Of a DNA stretch of 64,000 nt, positions 13,781-22,773 are shown piece by piece; the first letter of the stretch is position 1, and the number at the start of each line of letters is the position of its first letter. The notes under the pieces were generated by a model that was not told the origin of the DNA, made no database searches, and was given only the letters and a program-made list of their open reading frames with translations. This DNA comes from Bolinopsis microptera (Eukaryota; Ctenophora; Tentaculata; Lobata; Bolinopsidae), in contig NC_087082.1 in NCBI RefSeq assembly GCF_026151205.1, positions 12,511,365 to 12,575,364 on the forward strand. Direction: 5' to 3'. A program made the translations under genes and the position numbers.

Positions 13781-14838
13781 TGAGAGGGTGAGAGGTTCTT
13801 TAATTAGAGCTAATGAGTAAATGAGACCCACTAAAGGTACTAAAATTTAGTACCTTAATTTAGTCTAAATTAACCGGACTGCTAGCAAGGAATCGAGAGT
13901 GGGAATAAAACTAAAAGCGGAATAAATTTTAAGATAATGAAACAGAAACTGAAAGCTAAAATATATACCGTTCTAGAATGCCTCCGCAAACTATTGCTCC
14001 TTTGTAATGTGCACGTGTTAGTAAGTGTAGTAAAAAGATAAAAATAATAAAGCTATACAAATGAACGGAGCGGTGAAAATCTGAGAGGGTGAGAGGTTCT
14101 TTAATTAGAGCTAATGATTAAATGAGACCCACTAAAGGTACTAAAATTTAGTACCTTAATTTAGTCTAAATTAACCGGACTGCTAGCAAGGAATCGAGAG
14201 TGGGAATAAAACTAAAAGCGGAATAAATTTTAAGATAATGAAACAGAAACTGAAAGCTAAAATATATACCGTTCTAGAATGCCTCCGCAAACTATTGCTC
14301 CTTTGTAATGTGCACGTGTTAGTAAGTGTAGTAAAAAGATAAAAATAATAAAGCTATACAAATGAACGGAGCGGTGAAAATCTGAGAGGGTGAGAGGTTC
14401 TTTAATTAGAGCTAATGATTAAATGAGACCCACTAAAGGTACTAAAATTTAGTACCTTAATTTAGTCTAAATTAACCGGACTGCTAGCAAGGAATCGAGA
14501 GTGGGAATAAAACTAAAAGCGGAATAAATTTTAAGATAATGAAACAGAAACTGAAAGCTAAAATATATACCGTTCTAGAATGCCTCCGCAAACTATTGCT
14601 CCTTTGTAATGTGCACGTGTTAGTAAGTGTAGTAAAAAGATAAAAATAATAAAGCTATACAAATGAACGGAGCGGTGAAAATCTGAGAGGGTGAGAGGTT
14701 CTTTAATTAGAGCTAATGAGTAAATGAGACCCACTAAAGGTACTAAAATTTAGTACCTTAATTTAGTCTAAATTAACCGGACTGCTAGCAAGGAATCGAG
14801 AGTGGGAATAAAACTAAAAGCGGAATAAATTTTAAGAT
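13781..14838. repeat. Tandem array of a 301-bp unit, about 3.5 copies
   Basis: Copies start at 13781, 14082, 14383 and 14684 with an exact 301-bp period; the last is cut after about 155 bp. Each begins TGAGAGGGTGAGAGGTTC and contains the inverted repeat GGTACTAAA-A-TTTAGTACC. Copies appear almost identical. The first and last share GAGTAAATG where the middle two have GATTAAATG, so the outer copies are closer to each other at that site. No open frame runs through the unit. Confidence 0.95.
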
Positions 14839-14992
14839 CAACAATCATATGTACCGGTAGAAGTATTCGAAGCAGGAATTACAGAAATGTTCGGTATCTG
14901 ACACGTGATACCAGCGTGCGCTCTTAGTACTGACACTGCATGCTACACTAGAGAAACATTCCACACCGGGGGATTTGCAGTTCCCTAAGGGG

Positions 14993-15360
14993 GGAGATAA
15001 GGTGTTAGTTACTGAGGAAGATAAGGTGTTAGTTACTGAGGAAGATAAGGTGTTAGTTACTGAGGAAGATAAGGTGTTACTAAGTGAGGAAGATAAGGTG
15101 TTATTTACTGAGGAAGATAAGGTGTTAGTTACTGAGGAAGATAAGGTGTTAGTTACTGAGGAAGATAAGGTGTTAGTTACTGAGGAAGATAAGGTGTTAC
15201 TAAGTGAGGAAGATAAGGTGTTAGTTACTGAGGAAGATAAGGTGTTATTTACTGAGGAAGATAAGGTGTTAGTTAGTGAGGAAGATAAGGTGTTACGTAC
15301 TGAGGAAGATAAGGTGTTGGTTACTGAGGAAGATAAGGTGTTAGTTACTGAGGAAGATAA
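14993..15360 (+). repeat. 24-bp tandem array (15 copies) with an open 8-residue repeat frame
   Basis: Fifteen 24-bp units each read DKVL-x-(T/S)-EE on the plus strand, followed by a degenerate unit and a stop at about 15394. The variable residue is mostly Val, otherwise Leu, Phe or Arg, and the variants recur in a similar order (V,V,V,L,F then V,V,V,L,V,F), suggesting block duplication. There is no ATG upstream in frame; the open frame begins with TTG just after a splice-acceptor-like TTTGCAG. One minus-strand frame (SSVTNTLS repeats) is also open. It may be a coding minisatellite exon or a repeat open by chance of its period. Confidence 0.85.
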
Positions 15361-15562
15361 TGTAGCTACTCAGAATAACGTGGCTACTACATAGTACATT
15401 ATCAGGCTACACAGTTTTGGGAGAGTTATGATTGCTATGCAACAGAGAATAATGTGAGAATTACCTTTTCGTCAGAGTACCTGATTACCAGAGTATAAAG
15501 ACATAAAAATTAAGACAGAACTGTGTAAACAATAAATACAGCATCTAGATTCTAGAACTAAC

Positions 15563-15645
15563 CTCGACCACAGGAATCTAACTTGTCTGCACCTCCTTTG
15601 TCAATCAGGTGACGTTTCCTTTTATTGGGCTTTAGATCTTGCATT
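15563..15645 (-). other. Possible upstream exon of KDM1B
   Basis: An 83-bp segment flanked by an AG acceptor (TTATAG) and a GT donor (GTCGAG then GTTAG) encodes a basic stretch, KPNKRKRHLIDKGGADK. The human LSD2 N-terminus is also basic before its first zinc finger, and this is the next exon-like segment upstream on the same strand. No zinc-finger exon linking it to 12594 was found, so the connection is only suggested. Confidence 0.3.
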
Positions 15646-16401
15646 CTATAATGAGGTGATTTCTTGGTGATATCAATAAACAATCTTGAGAAACGGTACA
15701 TAATGAAAATACTGGAAGTTTCCCCACTTTTGATAGAAAAAAAAATCTGTTGAAATGTTATCCTCATAGACATAGTCCAGTTACCTGATTCATTGTTATA
15801 GGTCTAAATATTTCAATCTACGGAATTTGTCAAATTGCAACATTTTGTCGGAATAAATTTAAACTAGACCGGAATATCCAAAACAGTATAATTCTAATTA
15901 CCAAGATGTCAACGCATCTGTTCATGGTATGTGTCGACCACCACAGTAGTGACAACAGTTAACTGCAGTGCTCCATACCATCGCAGCTTTTGTTTGATCG
16001 CCTACTCTTATTCAGACCGTTATTTGACTGGACCAGATTTATTTATTGTCCTCTGGTAAAATATTTTCCACCGTTTTGGTCGTTTTCAAGATTATCCGAT
16101 CCTGGTCAATGTCAGTACTTAATAACAAGGCAGTTGATTGATTGAAGTTCGATAAAAATCCATCAAGAAATTAAGGCTATAATTATAGCTGACTATTGTT
16201 GTTTTGTCATCAATATTTTGCATTTCTCAGATGAATGACAAAAATTTAAAATACAAGGAACAACTTTTCGCGTTTTGGCCATCGTGATTATCCATTTAAA
16301 CTCCGACTCAAACTAGACAGGTTCAACTATGCCACAATAATTTACATATTGAGATAAATTTTTAATCCCATATTACATATTAGGTATACTAACAGAGGGT
16401 G

Positions 16402-17292
16402 ATGAGAAGGATGATGAAAAGGATGAAAATGATGAGCTGCAGGGAGTTCCAAAAGTACTTACCCCAACCGCCCCTGATCCTAGCCAGTCTCTTAGCACAG
16501 ATGACAATTGAACACGTGACATTATGGTACGAGTGTTACATACCACTGATATGTGGCCCCTGCCAGCTGATATGGGCCCAGTTCTTAGCCCTATCCGTTC
16601 TCATGACCATTTTGTCAGTTGTCAAAACCTCTAAATATTACAAAGTTGGTAGAGCGGCCCTGACTTTCATTGGATCACTGATTCTAAACATGAGTGCTGC
16701 AATTGATACTACGGTAGCAATGATGAGTTGTTATAGTAAGTACTACTACTATTTCACCCCTCTAGTGTACACTGCAACTGTGGTTCTTGGTTTGGCTGCT
16801 GTACTTGTTACAATGATCTTCCTGTGGAAATCACCAAAAGAACCCCGGCAAAATCCCCGGTTTTTGTCCCATCTCCCAGATTCAGAGGTCTTACTAGCGG
16901 GAGTGTGCATACAATATGCATTCGAGTGGCTAGGCTACTTTGTAATAACATGGTCTGGTGATAGCCAGTGTTACGCCAACTGGATCGTGTTGCTAGCCAT
17001 CTCATACATGCTCACTGGCATTGAAGTCTGGAAATCTACAGCACCATATAAGGTCTCCCGCGGTATCCTGACCTTTGCTGGCTCCTTCAGTTTGAATTTG
17101 TGTTCTGGTGAGATGGGCCACGATTCATTCCAAAGTTGCATACTTTCGGAGAAATCCCCAGAGATGTCCTTTATTAGAGCCATGTTTACAGCTGTCACTG
17201 CTGTGGGGGCGGTGGTGGTGACCATTATTTTCCTGATCAGACGCGAGCCCACTGAGACAACAGTTAGATGCGGGAAATGTGAAGTTCCGTAA
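16402..17292 (+). CDS. Intronless eight-helix membrane protein with an internal duplication
   Basis: The 296-residue frame has about eight hydrophobic helices in two sets of four, with no signal peptide. The first half includes YYKVGRAALTFIGSLILNM and the second half PYKVSRGILTFAGSFSLNL. They are aligned at the same relative place after a WAQFLALSVLM/WIVLLAISYML helix, so the protein is an internal tandem duplication of a four-helix unit. The loop between halves is basic and Pro-rich (KSPKEPRQNP). The C-terminal tail has RCGKC. The start is taken at ATG 16402; a run of Met codons follows, so any of several could be used. The gene has no introns in a window where most genes do. The family is not recognised; the four-helix half could be compared with claudin-like, MARVEL or MS4A-type proteins, but no signature motif is visible. 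Confidence 0.7.
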   Translation: MRRMMKRMKMMSCREFQKYLPQPPLILASLLAQMTIEHVTLWYECYIPLICGPCQLIWAQFLALSVLMTILSVVKTSKYYKVGRAALTFIGSLILNMSAAIDTTVAMMSCYSKYYYYFTPLVYTATVVLGLAAVLVTMIFLWKSPKEPRQNPRFLSHLPDSEVLLAGVCIQYAFEWLGYFVITWSGDSQCYANWIVLLAISYMLTGIEVWKSTAPYKVSRGILTFAGSFSLNLCSGEMGHDSFQSCILSEKSPEMSFIRAMFTAVTAVGAVVVTIIFLIRREPTETTVRCGKCEVP

Positions 17293-17792
17293 CTTGTCAT
17301 TTATCATTTACCGCAAGTTTTTGCTAGCATTATCTCATAAATTTTGCCGTTCAAATCATTCTTCTATTCTTTAAATTTTTAGACATTTTGTGACTTAGTT
17401 CACTAGCTACGACTTGGGACATTTTGGGACCGGAATCGGTATATTCTGGGACTGTAGTTTAAGGACATTTTGGGACCGAAGCTTTCGTCAAAGAATTCCA
17501 CTGACCTGATGACTATTTTAGTTTGTCTCTTTTAGCTACTGATCACGATTTCTAGTATAGTTATCTTATCAACTTAATATTTTTTCATTTAAAATTTCAT
17601 ATTCTTTAATGAGCTGCATTAACAGTTTTTTGTACATTTAGACTACCTTAGGGCCAATAAATTTGGTTCACAATAAGTTTGGTTACCATAATTTTGGTTA
17701 CCATAATTTTAGTCACAAATTTCGCAAATTTTTAGTCTACAACAATTTTAGTCACATTTTTTGACTTTTCGAGACCATTTTCCATTCCATTT

Positions 17793-18308
17793 ACCTTAAG
17801 AACGACAAATTTAGTCTACCCCGCGCAGTCTGAGCATTACAGATTAAGCTGCAATTCGTTACTCAGGAATTTCAATAACATCAGATCCAGAGTTTGTGAC
17901 TCTGTATCACTACGTTCTTCAGTACACTGTTCAGTTTCTTTTTCAGCCTTTTTCGACGTTACCATTTTTGTCGGAACGACGTAGTTTATGTCGATATGAT
18001 CCTTCAGCCGTTTCAACAGAGCATGTATTGGGATGGATCGATTAAAAATGTAATGTCCAAGAGGAGCTCTAACCCTATAAATGCAATAGGAATTTGGTAC
18101 GGTTTTGTGCAGTAGGAACGGTGATGTCATATATTAATTATAAACAATGTTAGCTTAATAATATTCATGTCATACTTGCTCTACTGAAATTTTGGTCTGC
18201 TTTAAAATTAGTCGCCGAAAAATTTAGTCTCATGAAATTTGGTTTACAACAATTTTAGTCAAAAGTTTGACTAAATTTATGGTAGACTAAATTTGTCGTT
18301 CTTAAGGT
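17793..18308. mobile_element. 516-bp element with 28-bp terminal inverted repeats
   Basis: The sequence starting ACCTTAAGAACGACAAATTT at 17793-17820 is repeated perfectly in inverse orientation at 18281-18308. Sub-terminal motifs of the type AAATTTAGTC recur inside and just outside the ends. The interior has one minus-strand open frame of 97 residues (18130-17837), which is too short for a known transposase and shows no recognisable domain. A clear target-site duplication was not seen. This looks like a non-autonomous DNA transposon. Confidence 0.75.
17837..18130 (-). CDS. Hypothetical 97-residue protein inside the inverted-repeat element
   Basis: The frame lies wholly between the 28-bp inverted repeats. 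It encodes a basic N-terminal half (VRAPLGHYIFNR, LLKRLKDHID) and a Glu/Ser/Thr-rich C-terminal half. No catalytic or DNA-binding motif is recognised. It may be the remnant of a transposase or accessory protein, or chance. Confidence 0.3.
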   Translation of the reverse strand: MTSPFLLHKTVPNSYCIYRVRAPLGHYIFNRSIPIHALLKRLKDHIDINYVVPTKMVTSKKAEKETEQCTEERSDTESQTLDLMLLKFLSNELQLNL

Positions 18309-19339
18309 AATGTTATTAAAAAAGCCGATTTACAATGTTCTCAAAAAGGCCGATTTAGGCCACATATAAGGTCAGTTTACCATTTTGTACGGTGCTTGGT
18401 CACAAAAAAACATTTGCAGATAACCTAAGAGTAACGTAAAGATAAATTTAGCTTCACTTTGGTATAATTGTAATGAAGAAAAATTACGATGAAATTGTTT
18501 CCAATTCCAGACTTACTAAAGTAAAACTCGTTATGAATTCTTTAAAAGATGGTTTAAATGATCATGTCTTTATAATTACAATCTGAAATACAGTATAATA
18601 CAATTAAATTCATGCGATGTGATCGAATAATAATGATATCAAGAGACAAAAGAGAAAATAAAATGAATAGCAATCATCATTTTAATATAATAACAAAAAA
18701 CTCTACATTCTGTTTAACTAATCAATTAGTGTCTCGTTTCGTGTAATATAGCGATATTAATGAAGTGCAACGTCTTTAGCCTTTGAAGCAAACGCTTGTC
18801 TAATGTCTATATAATTAGTATAAGCAATATGTTTAAACTTTTAAAACTATTTCAAAATGTGTATCTACTATCTGGGCTTATTTTTGTATAAATCTCATGA
18901 TATAAATACTAGTAAATAGTGTGTGTATTGTGTAATGATACAATTGATGTGAAATTTTGTGTTTTAGTAGGGACTAGTACAATGAAATTTAAATAATTAA
19001 ATAGAGTCCTTTATAAAATAATTAGAAAAATTGAAATTAAATATTATGTACAATTAAACAGATGGCGATCTTTAAATTATTCTCAAGCATATAATTATAA
19101 TTTAGTTATCTCCATAGAATTCATCTCTATATTTCAGTTGAAAAACGTATGGATCGATGTAATCATTCATCCTTTACTCATTTATCAATTGTTCAATGTT
19201 CATCTTAGATATTCTATATTATCATCTCTCATTTCAAAAACATATTGATTTAAACTGTGCAAATTTTGCAAATAATCAAAAAAATAAAAAGCACCTCAAA
19301 CCCATCGTTCATCAAAGCATCCTCCTGCCTCAATTGTCT

Positions 19340-21186
19340 CTAGTCGGAGTCTAGAAGTCCATTCATCTCCAGTGGTCGTGTATTGATGACATGATTCGCT
19401 CGCCGAGAGTAGTATCCGTTCATAATGAGAGCTATAACTAACATGAGTAAAACAACACCAATAAACGTCCAGCTGAAAGAATAGTGTAATTTAAGATTAA
19501 AATGGGATGAAAATGACATTTTTATCGTTACTCTTAATATACTGATAGACATTGATTTAAATAGCCACAACAGTATGTACCAAGCGATGAAACTTGATTG
19601 TTTACAAACAAAAATAAGAAAGGGCAAGTCTCAGCTTACCAAAAGAACACGTCAGCTAACATGGCATGAGCAGCATTGTCTAACTTCCACAGCGTATCCG
19701 GAAATGGTGAGTAGATAATAAACCCAACCTAGGATGAAAGTAGATTATAATGCGGATATCGCAGCAACGTGCTAAATTAATTCAAACGCATCATGATTCA
19801 GGAAGCATTTAAATAAACTGTTTTCAAAATTTAAACACAAAAAATGACAATTATTTGCCAAGTATTTGACACGTATTCCATTAACAGTTTCCTGCAATGT
19901 GTGGCAAAACGTGACCCCACTCTCCCGCTAATTCCCTCACCTCACAGAACCAGATACCGTGTAAGACCAAGAGACAGCTGTAAAGAACAGATGCAATGAT
20001 AGAGGAGGGGTTGTAAAGCAGGTATACGAGGGTACCGGATACTGCCACTCCACTGTAGGTTATCAACAAGTGGCACTGAAAAAAAGGAGGATTATGAGCT
20101 AGACAGTGGTTATCTTCATTTGTTTCACACCCTCAAAATGTAAGCACATCTGCAGTCTGCACATTATAACGAGTAAGATTTAAACAGGCAAACCTGTGCA
20201 TCGAGTATCTCCCGATCGTGGGTATGTCCGTAAAAGAGTGCAGACTCGAGCAAGTAAGCAGCAATGTAGGACATGTACCACAAAGTCCTACCGTTCTTAC
20301 CGTATCTCGGACACTGAACAAAACTCGGTTAGGCCAAAGTAAACTATCAACTCTCGTTATATAATAAAATTGGTATTAAAGCAGGATTAAAATTCAAGCA
20401 ATAGGGTTTGAGGCTTGAGCTGTAACAACACATTTTTTAAGTTTAGAGAATTTCCCTCCCTGTTAAAAATGGGTTATTTCTGACACTAACCACGAGATCG
20501 AAGATTCCAGTGATGAAGAAGAGAAGGTACATGGTGAAGTGCTGCCAATCTACTGAATCAGGGTCCTGAGAGGAGTTTCAGTTTACATGCATAATACAAT
20601 CTTTGAGAGAGACAGTAATCAGTATCTATGAAAAGTCACAGAGTCTCAATAATGGAGTAAATAATTGTAGTAACATTGAACAAGTTAAAATATTACTGAA
20701 TTAATTTAAGATAAGATGATAATATATAAAATATACAATTGCTAGTCAGTTTACCTCTTCCTTAATAAACAGCAACCAGTGAGCACTAAAACATTGAGAA
20801 AACATTCCAGCGACACACAAAATTATCTTGCCCAGAGGCTCTAATGTTTTACTGAACACATTCTGATGGATGTACACTCCTGGTAGTGAGAAATTATTTG
20901 AAAATTCAGACAAAAATTCTCGGCTCAAAAATCCCTGTTACAGATTGATCATTCAGCAATACAGGCAACGAAAGACATGGACAAAAAGAAATATTTAAGA
21001 CGGCTACAAATCAAACGTTCATCTTCATGAAAGTTCTGATTCAAAAGTTTATGAATTATGACATAAAACACTCCTAATAAAATGCAAACCTTGAAGATGG
21101 TAGTTACGTAGACAGTTGAAAAGATACCACCAGCCCAGAAAGAAGAACATGGTTCCAGGGAAAATGTGTGAAACCAAGGTCCCCAT
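19340..21186 (-). CDS. TMEM45: TMEM45-family (DUF716) multi-pass membrane protein, seven exons
   Basis: Exons are 21186-21090, about 20918-20755, 20565-20491, 20313-20194, 20075-19941, 19728-19640 and 19472-19340, giving about 270 residues, the usual TMEM45 length (about 275). Signature segments are in family order: MGTLVSHIFPGTMFFFLGWW (compare the HALPGSFF-GLWW start of TMEM45), DWQHFTMYLLFFITGIFDLV, LESALFYGHTHDREILDAQ, SVLYSCLLVLHGIWFCE, and FFCW followed by a last helix and a short charged tail. Exon phases agree if exon 2 begins at 20918; a better-looking AG at 20935 would put the frame out, so that acceptor needs transcript support. Members are poorly characterised polytopic proteins of the endomembrane system. 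TMEM45A and B paralogues cannot be separated here. Confidence 0.88.
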
Positions 21187-21529
21187 TTCCCTGATAGCAC
21201 CCTATGTAATGGTGAATCTTGTCATCAAAGAGTAAAATGTTTGTCTATTTTTACTAAGAGCTGATAACATGATGTTGTATAGAAATGCAAGTTGGTTGTG
21301 ATAATGGTTGCTTAATGCTTATTCATAAATTGAAAGAACCAATGGTAATAGAAATACATAAGTAAGGAAAAAGATTGCTATAAATTAAACTTGGAAATGG
21401 AGACGTTGTAAAAGTTATAATATAAAAAGGTTGGGCAACAAAAAGAATCAAACAATTACATTTCAGGGTCAATGAAAAAAAGTTTCAAATTTAAAAACAT
21501 GCTGAATGAGAGGCCAACCAATATCTAGT

Positions 21530-22291
21530 TTATTCGCCAATTAATTTCATTACTTCATCCCAATGGCTTTTTCTTGACCATTGCTTGGAGTATTCATCAT
21601 TTGGTGCTTCCATAAGAATACCTCTTATAAACTTAGCACATTGAGCTGGTGATATCATATCGCCATTTTGTTTCCCAATATCAAAATACTTAGTGTGTTC
21701 CAAGTTCAGTTTCTTAGCTTTTTCATAATGGTCCCAAACACCCTCTGTATCAACCATACCGGGTAAAATATTGCATATACCAACATTCTGAGGAGGACAT
21801 TCCACTAAAAGTTGCTCATATAATTTGTGAAATGCCATCTTGGTTATTCCATAAGTTGCAGTGCCCACTTGAGATTGATATACCACACTAGTACCAAGGT
21901 GACATATTCGGCCATGTGATTTACTCAATCGGGACAGGAATCCCTGAGTCAACATTAATGGTGCTGTAACATTGACTCTTAAAGCAAGTTCAAAGGCATC
22001 TTGCTGTATATCTCCTAATTTTGCAGGGTCACCAACAGCAGCATTTTGAACAAGATAGGAGACGTCATCTTCTTCTGGAATGGCATTAACAATTGATTCA
22101 ATTCCCTCTTTCGTTGCAACATCAGCTTGAAGAACATGAATGTAACTTGGATTTTGTTCTTTTGTATTCTCCAATGGTATCAACCTTCGTCCAATGGCTA
22201 AAATATGGACACCATGTCTTGCCAATTCTATACTCAAGGCTGCCCCAATACCAGTTCCAGCACCTGTGATGACAGCCCACCGGTTAACCAT
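21530..22291 (-). CDS. Short-chain dehydrogenase/reductase, sepiapterin-reductase-like
   Basis: The 253-residue single-exon protein is a classical SDR that would reduce or oxidise a small substrate with NADP(H). It has the cofactor glycine motif TGAGTGIG at residues 9-16, followed by GRR, which favours NADPH. It then has QADV, the NAA motif (NAAV), a Ser (GTS) near the active site, the catalytic YGITK (YxxxK), and LPGMVDTEGV after the PG motif. The proportions and the NILPG-x-VDTE segment recall sepiapterin reductase and yeast benzil reductase relatives, but the substrate cannot be read from the sequence. The lack of introns, unlike neighbouring TMEM45, may mean a retrocopy or a transferred gene. 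The Ty3/gypsy element is inserted about 360 bp upstream of its start codon and could affect its promoter. Confidence 0.88.
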   Translation of the reverse strand: MVNRWAVITGAGTGIGAALSIELARHGVHILAIGRRLIPLENTKEQNPSYIHVLQADVATKEGIESIVNAIPEEDDVSYLVQNAAVGDPAKLGDIQQDAFELALRVNVTAPLMLTQGFLSRLSKSHGRICHLGTSVVYQSQVGTATYGITKMAFHKLYEQLLVECPPQNVGICNILPGMVDTEGVWDHYEKAKKLNLEHTKYFDIGKQNGDMISPAQCAKFIRGILMEAPNDEYSKQWSRKSHWDEVMKLIGE

Positions 22292-22650
22292 TGAACTGAA
22301 ACTGAAATCTGAGGGACAGCTTTATGTTATAGGTTCAAGTATTTTTCAATTCCCATATCTAAGTGCAATAGTAAAAAACATTAAATGCAAGAATCGTTTT
22401 AGATAAGTAGTAAAAAATCGTTCACAAACCAACACCACATGATATGTTATAATATGAATAATGAGGTGTTCTGCTCAAATCTATTTTAACCATTGAAGCA
22501 ATATGTTCAACTCTGTACTGAGCTTTCCTTGCATTAACCTCAATGTGTGCCAATTTTTTTTCTTTTAAATAAATTGTTTCAAACAGTATACACATAATGT
22601 CACAATGACCCTATATAAAAATAACCCTTCTAAACTGTGCCAATTGGTAG

Positions 22651-22655
22651 GCAAT
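22651..22655. repeat. Target-site duplication GCAAT (left)
   Basis: GCAAT lies directly before the 5' LTR and again directly after the 3' LTR (27976-27980). A 5-bp duplication is typical of Ty3/gypsy integration. Confidence 0.9.
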
Positions 22656-22772
22656 TGTTATATATATTGAACATTGATTGCTATCATAATTTGTTATTAA
22701 CGATTTGTTCTTCCCTAGCCTCTATGATTACGTGTTAACAACTTGTTTTATTTCTACGCTCACGCTACAACA
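22656..22772 (+). repeat. 5' LTR, 117 bp
   Basis: The repeat begins TGTTATATATATTG and ends CTACAACA (TG...CA ends). It is identical, base for base, to 27859-27975. At 117 bp it is short for an LTR but within the range of Mag-like gypsy elements. Confidence 0.97.
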
Positions 22773-22773
22773 A

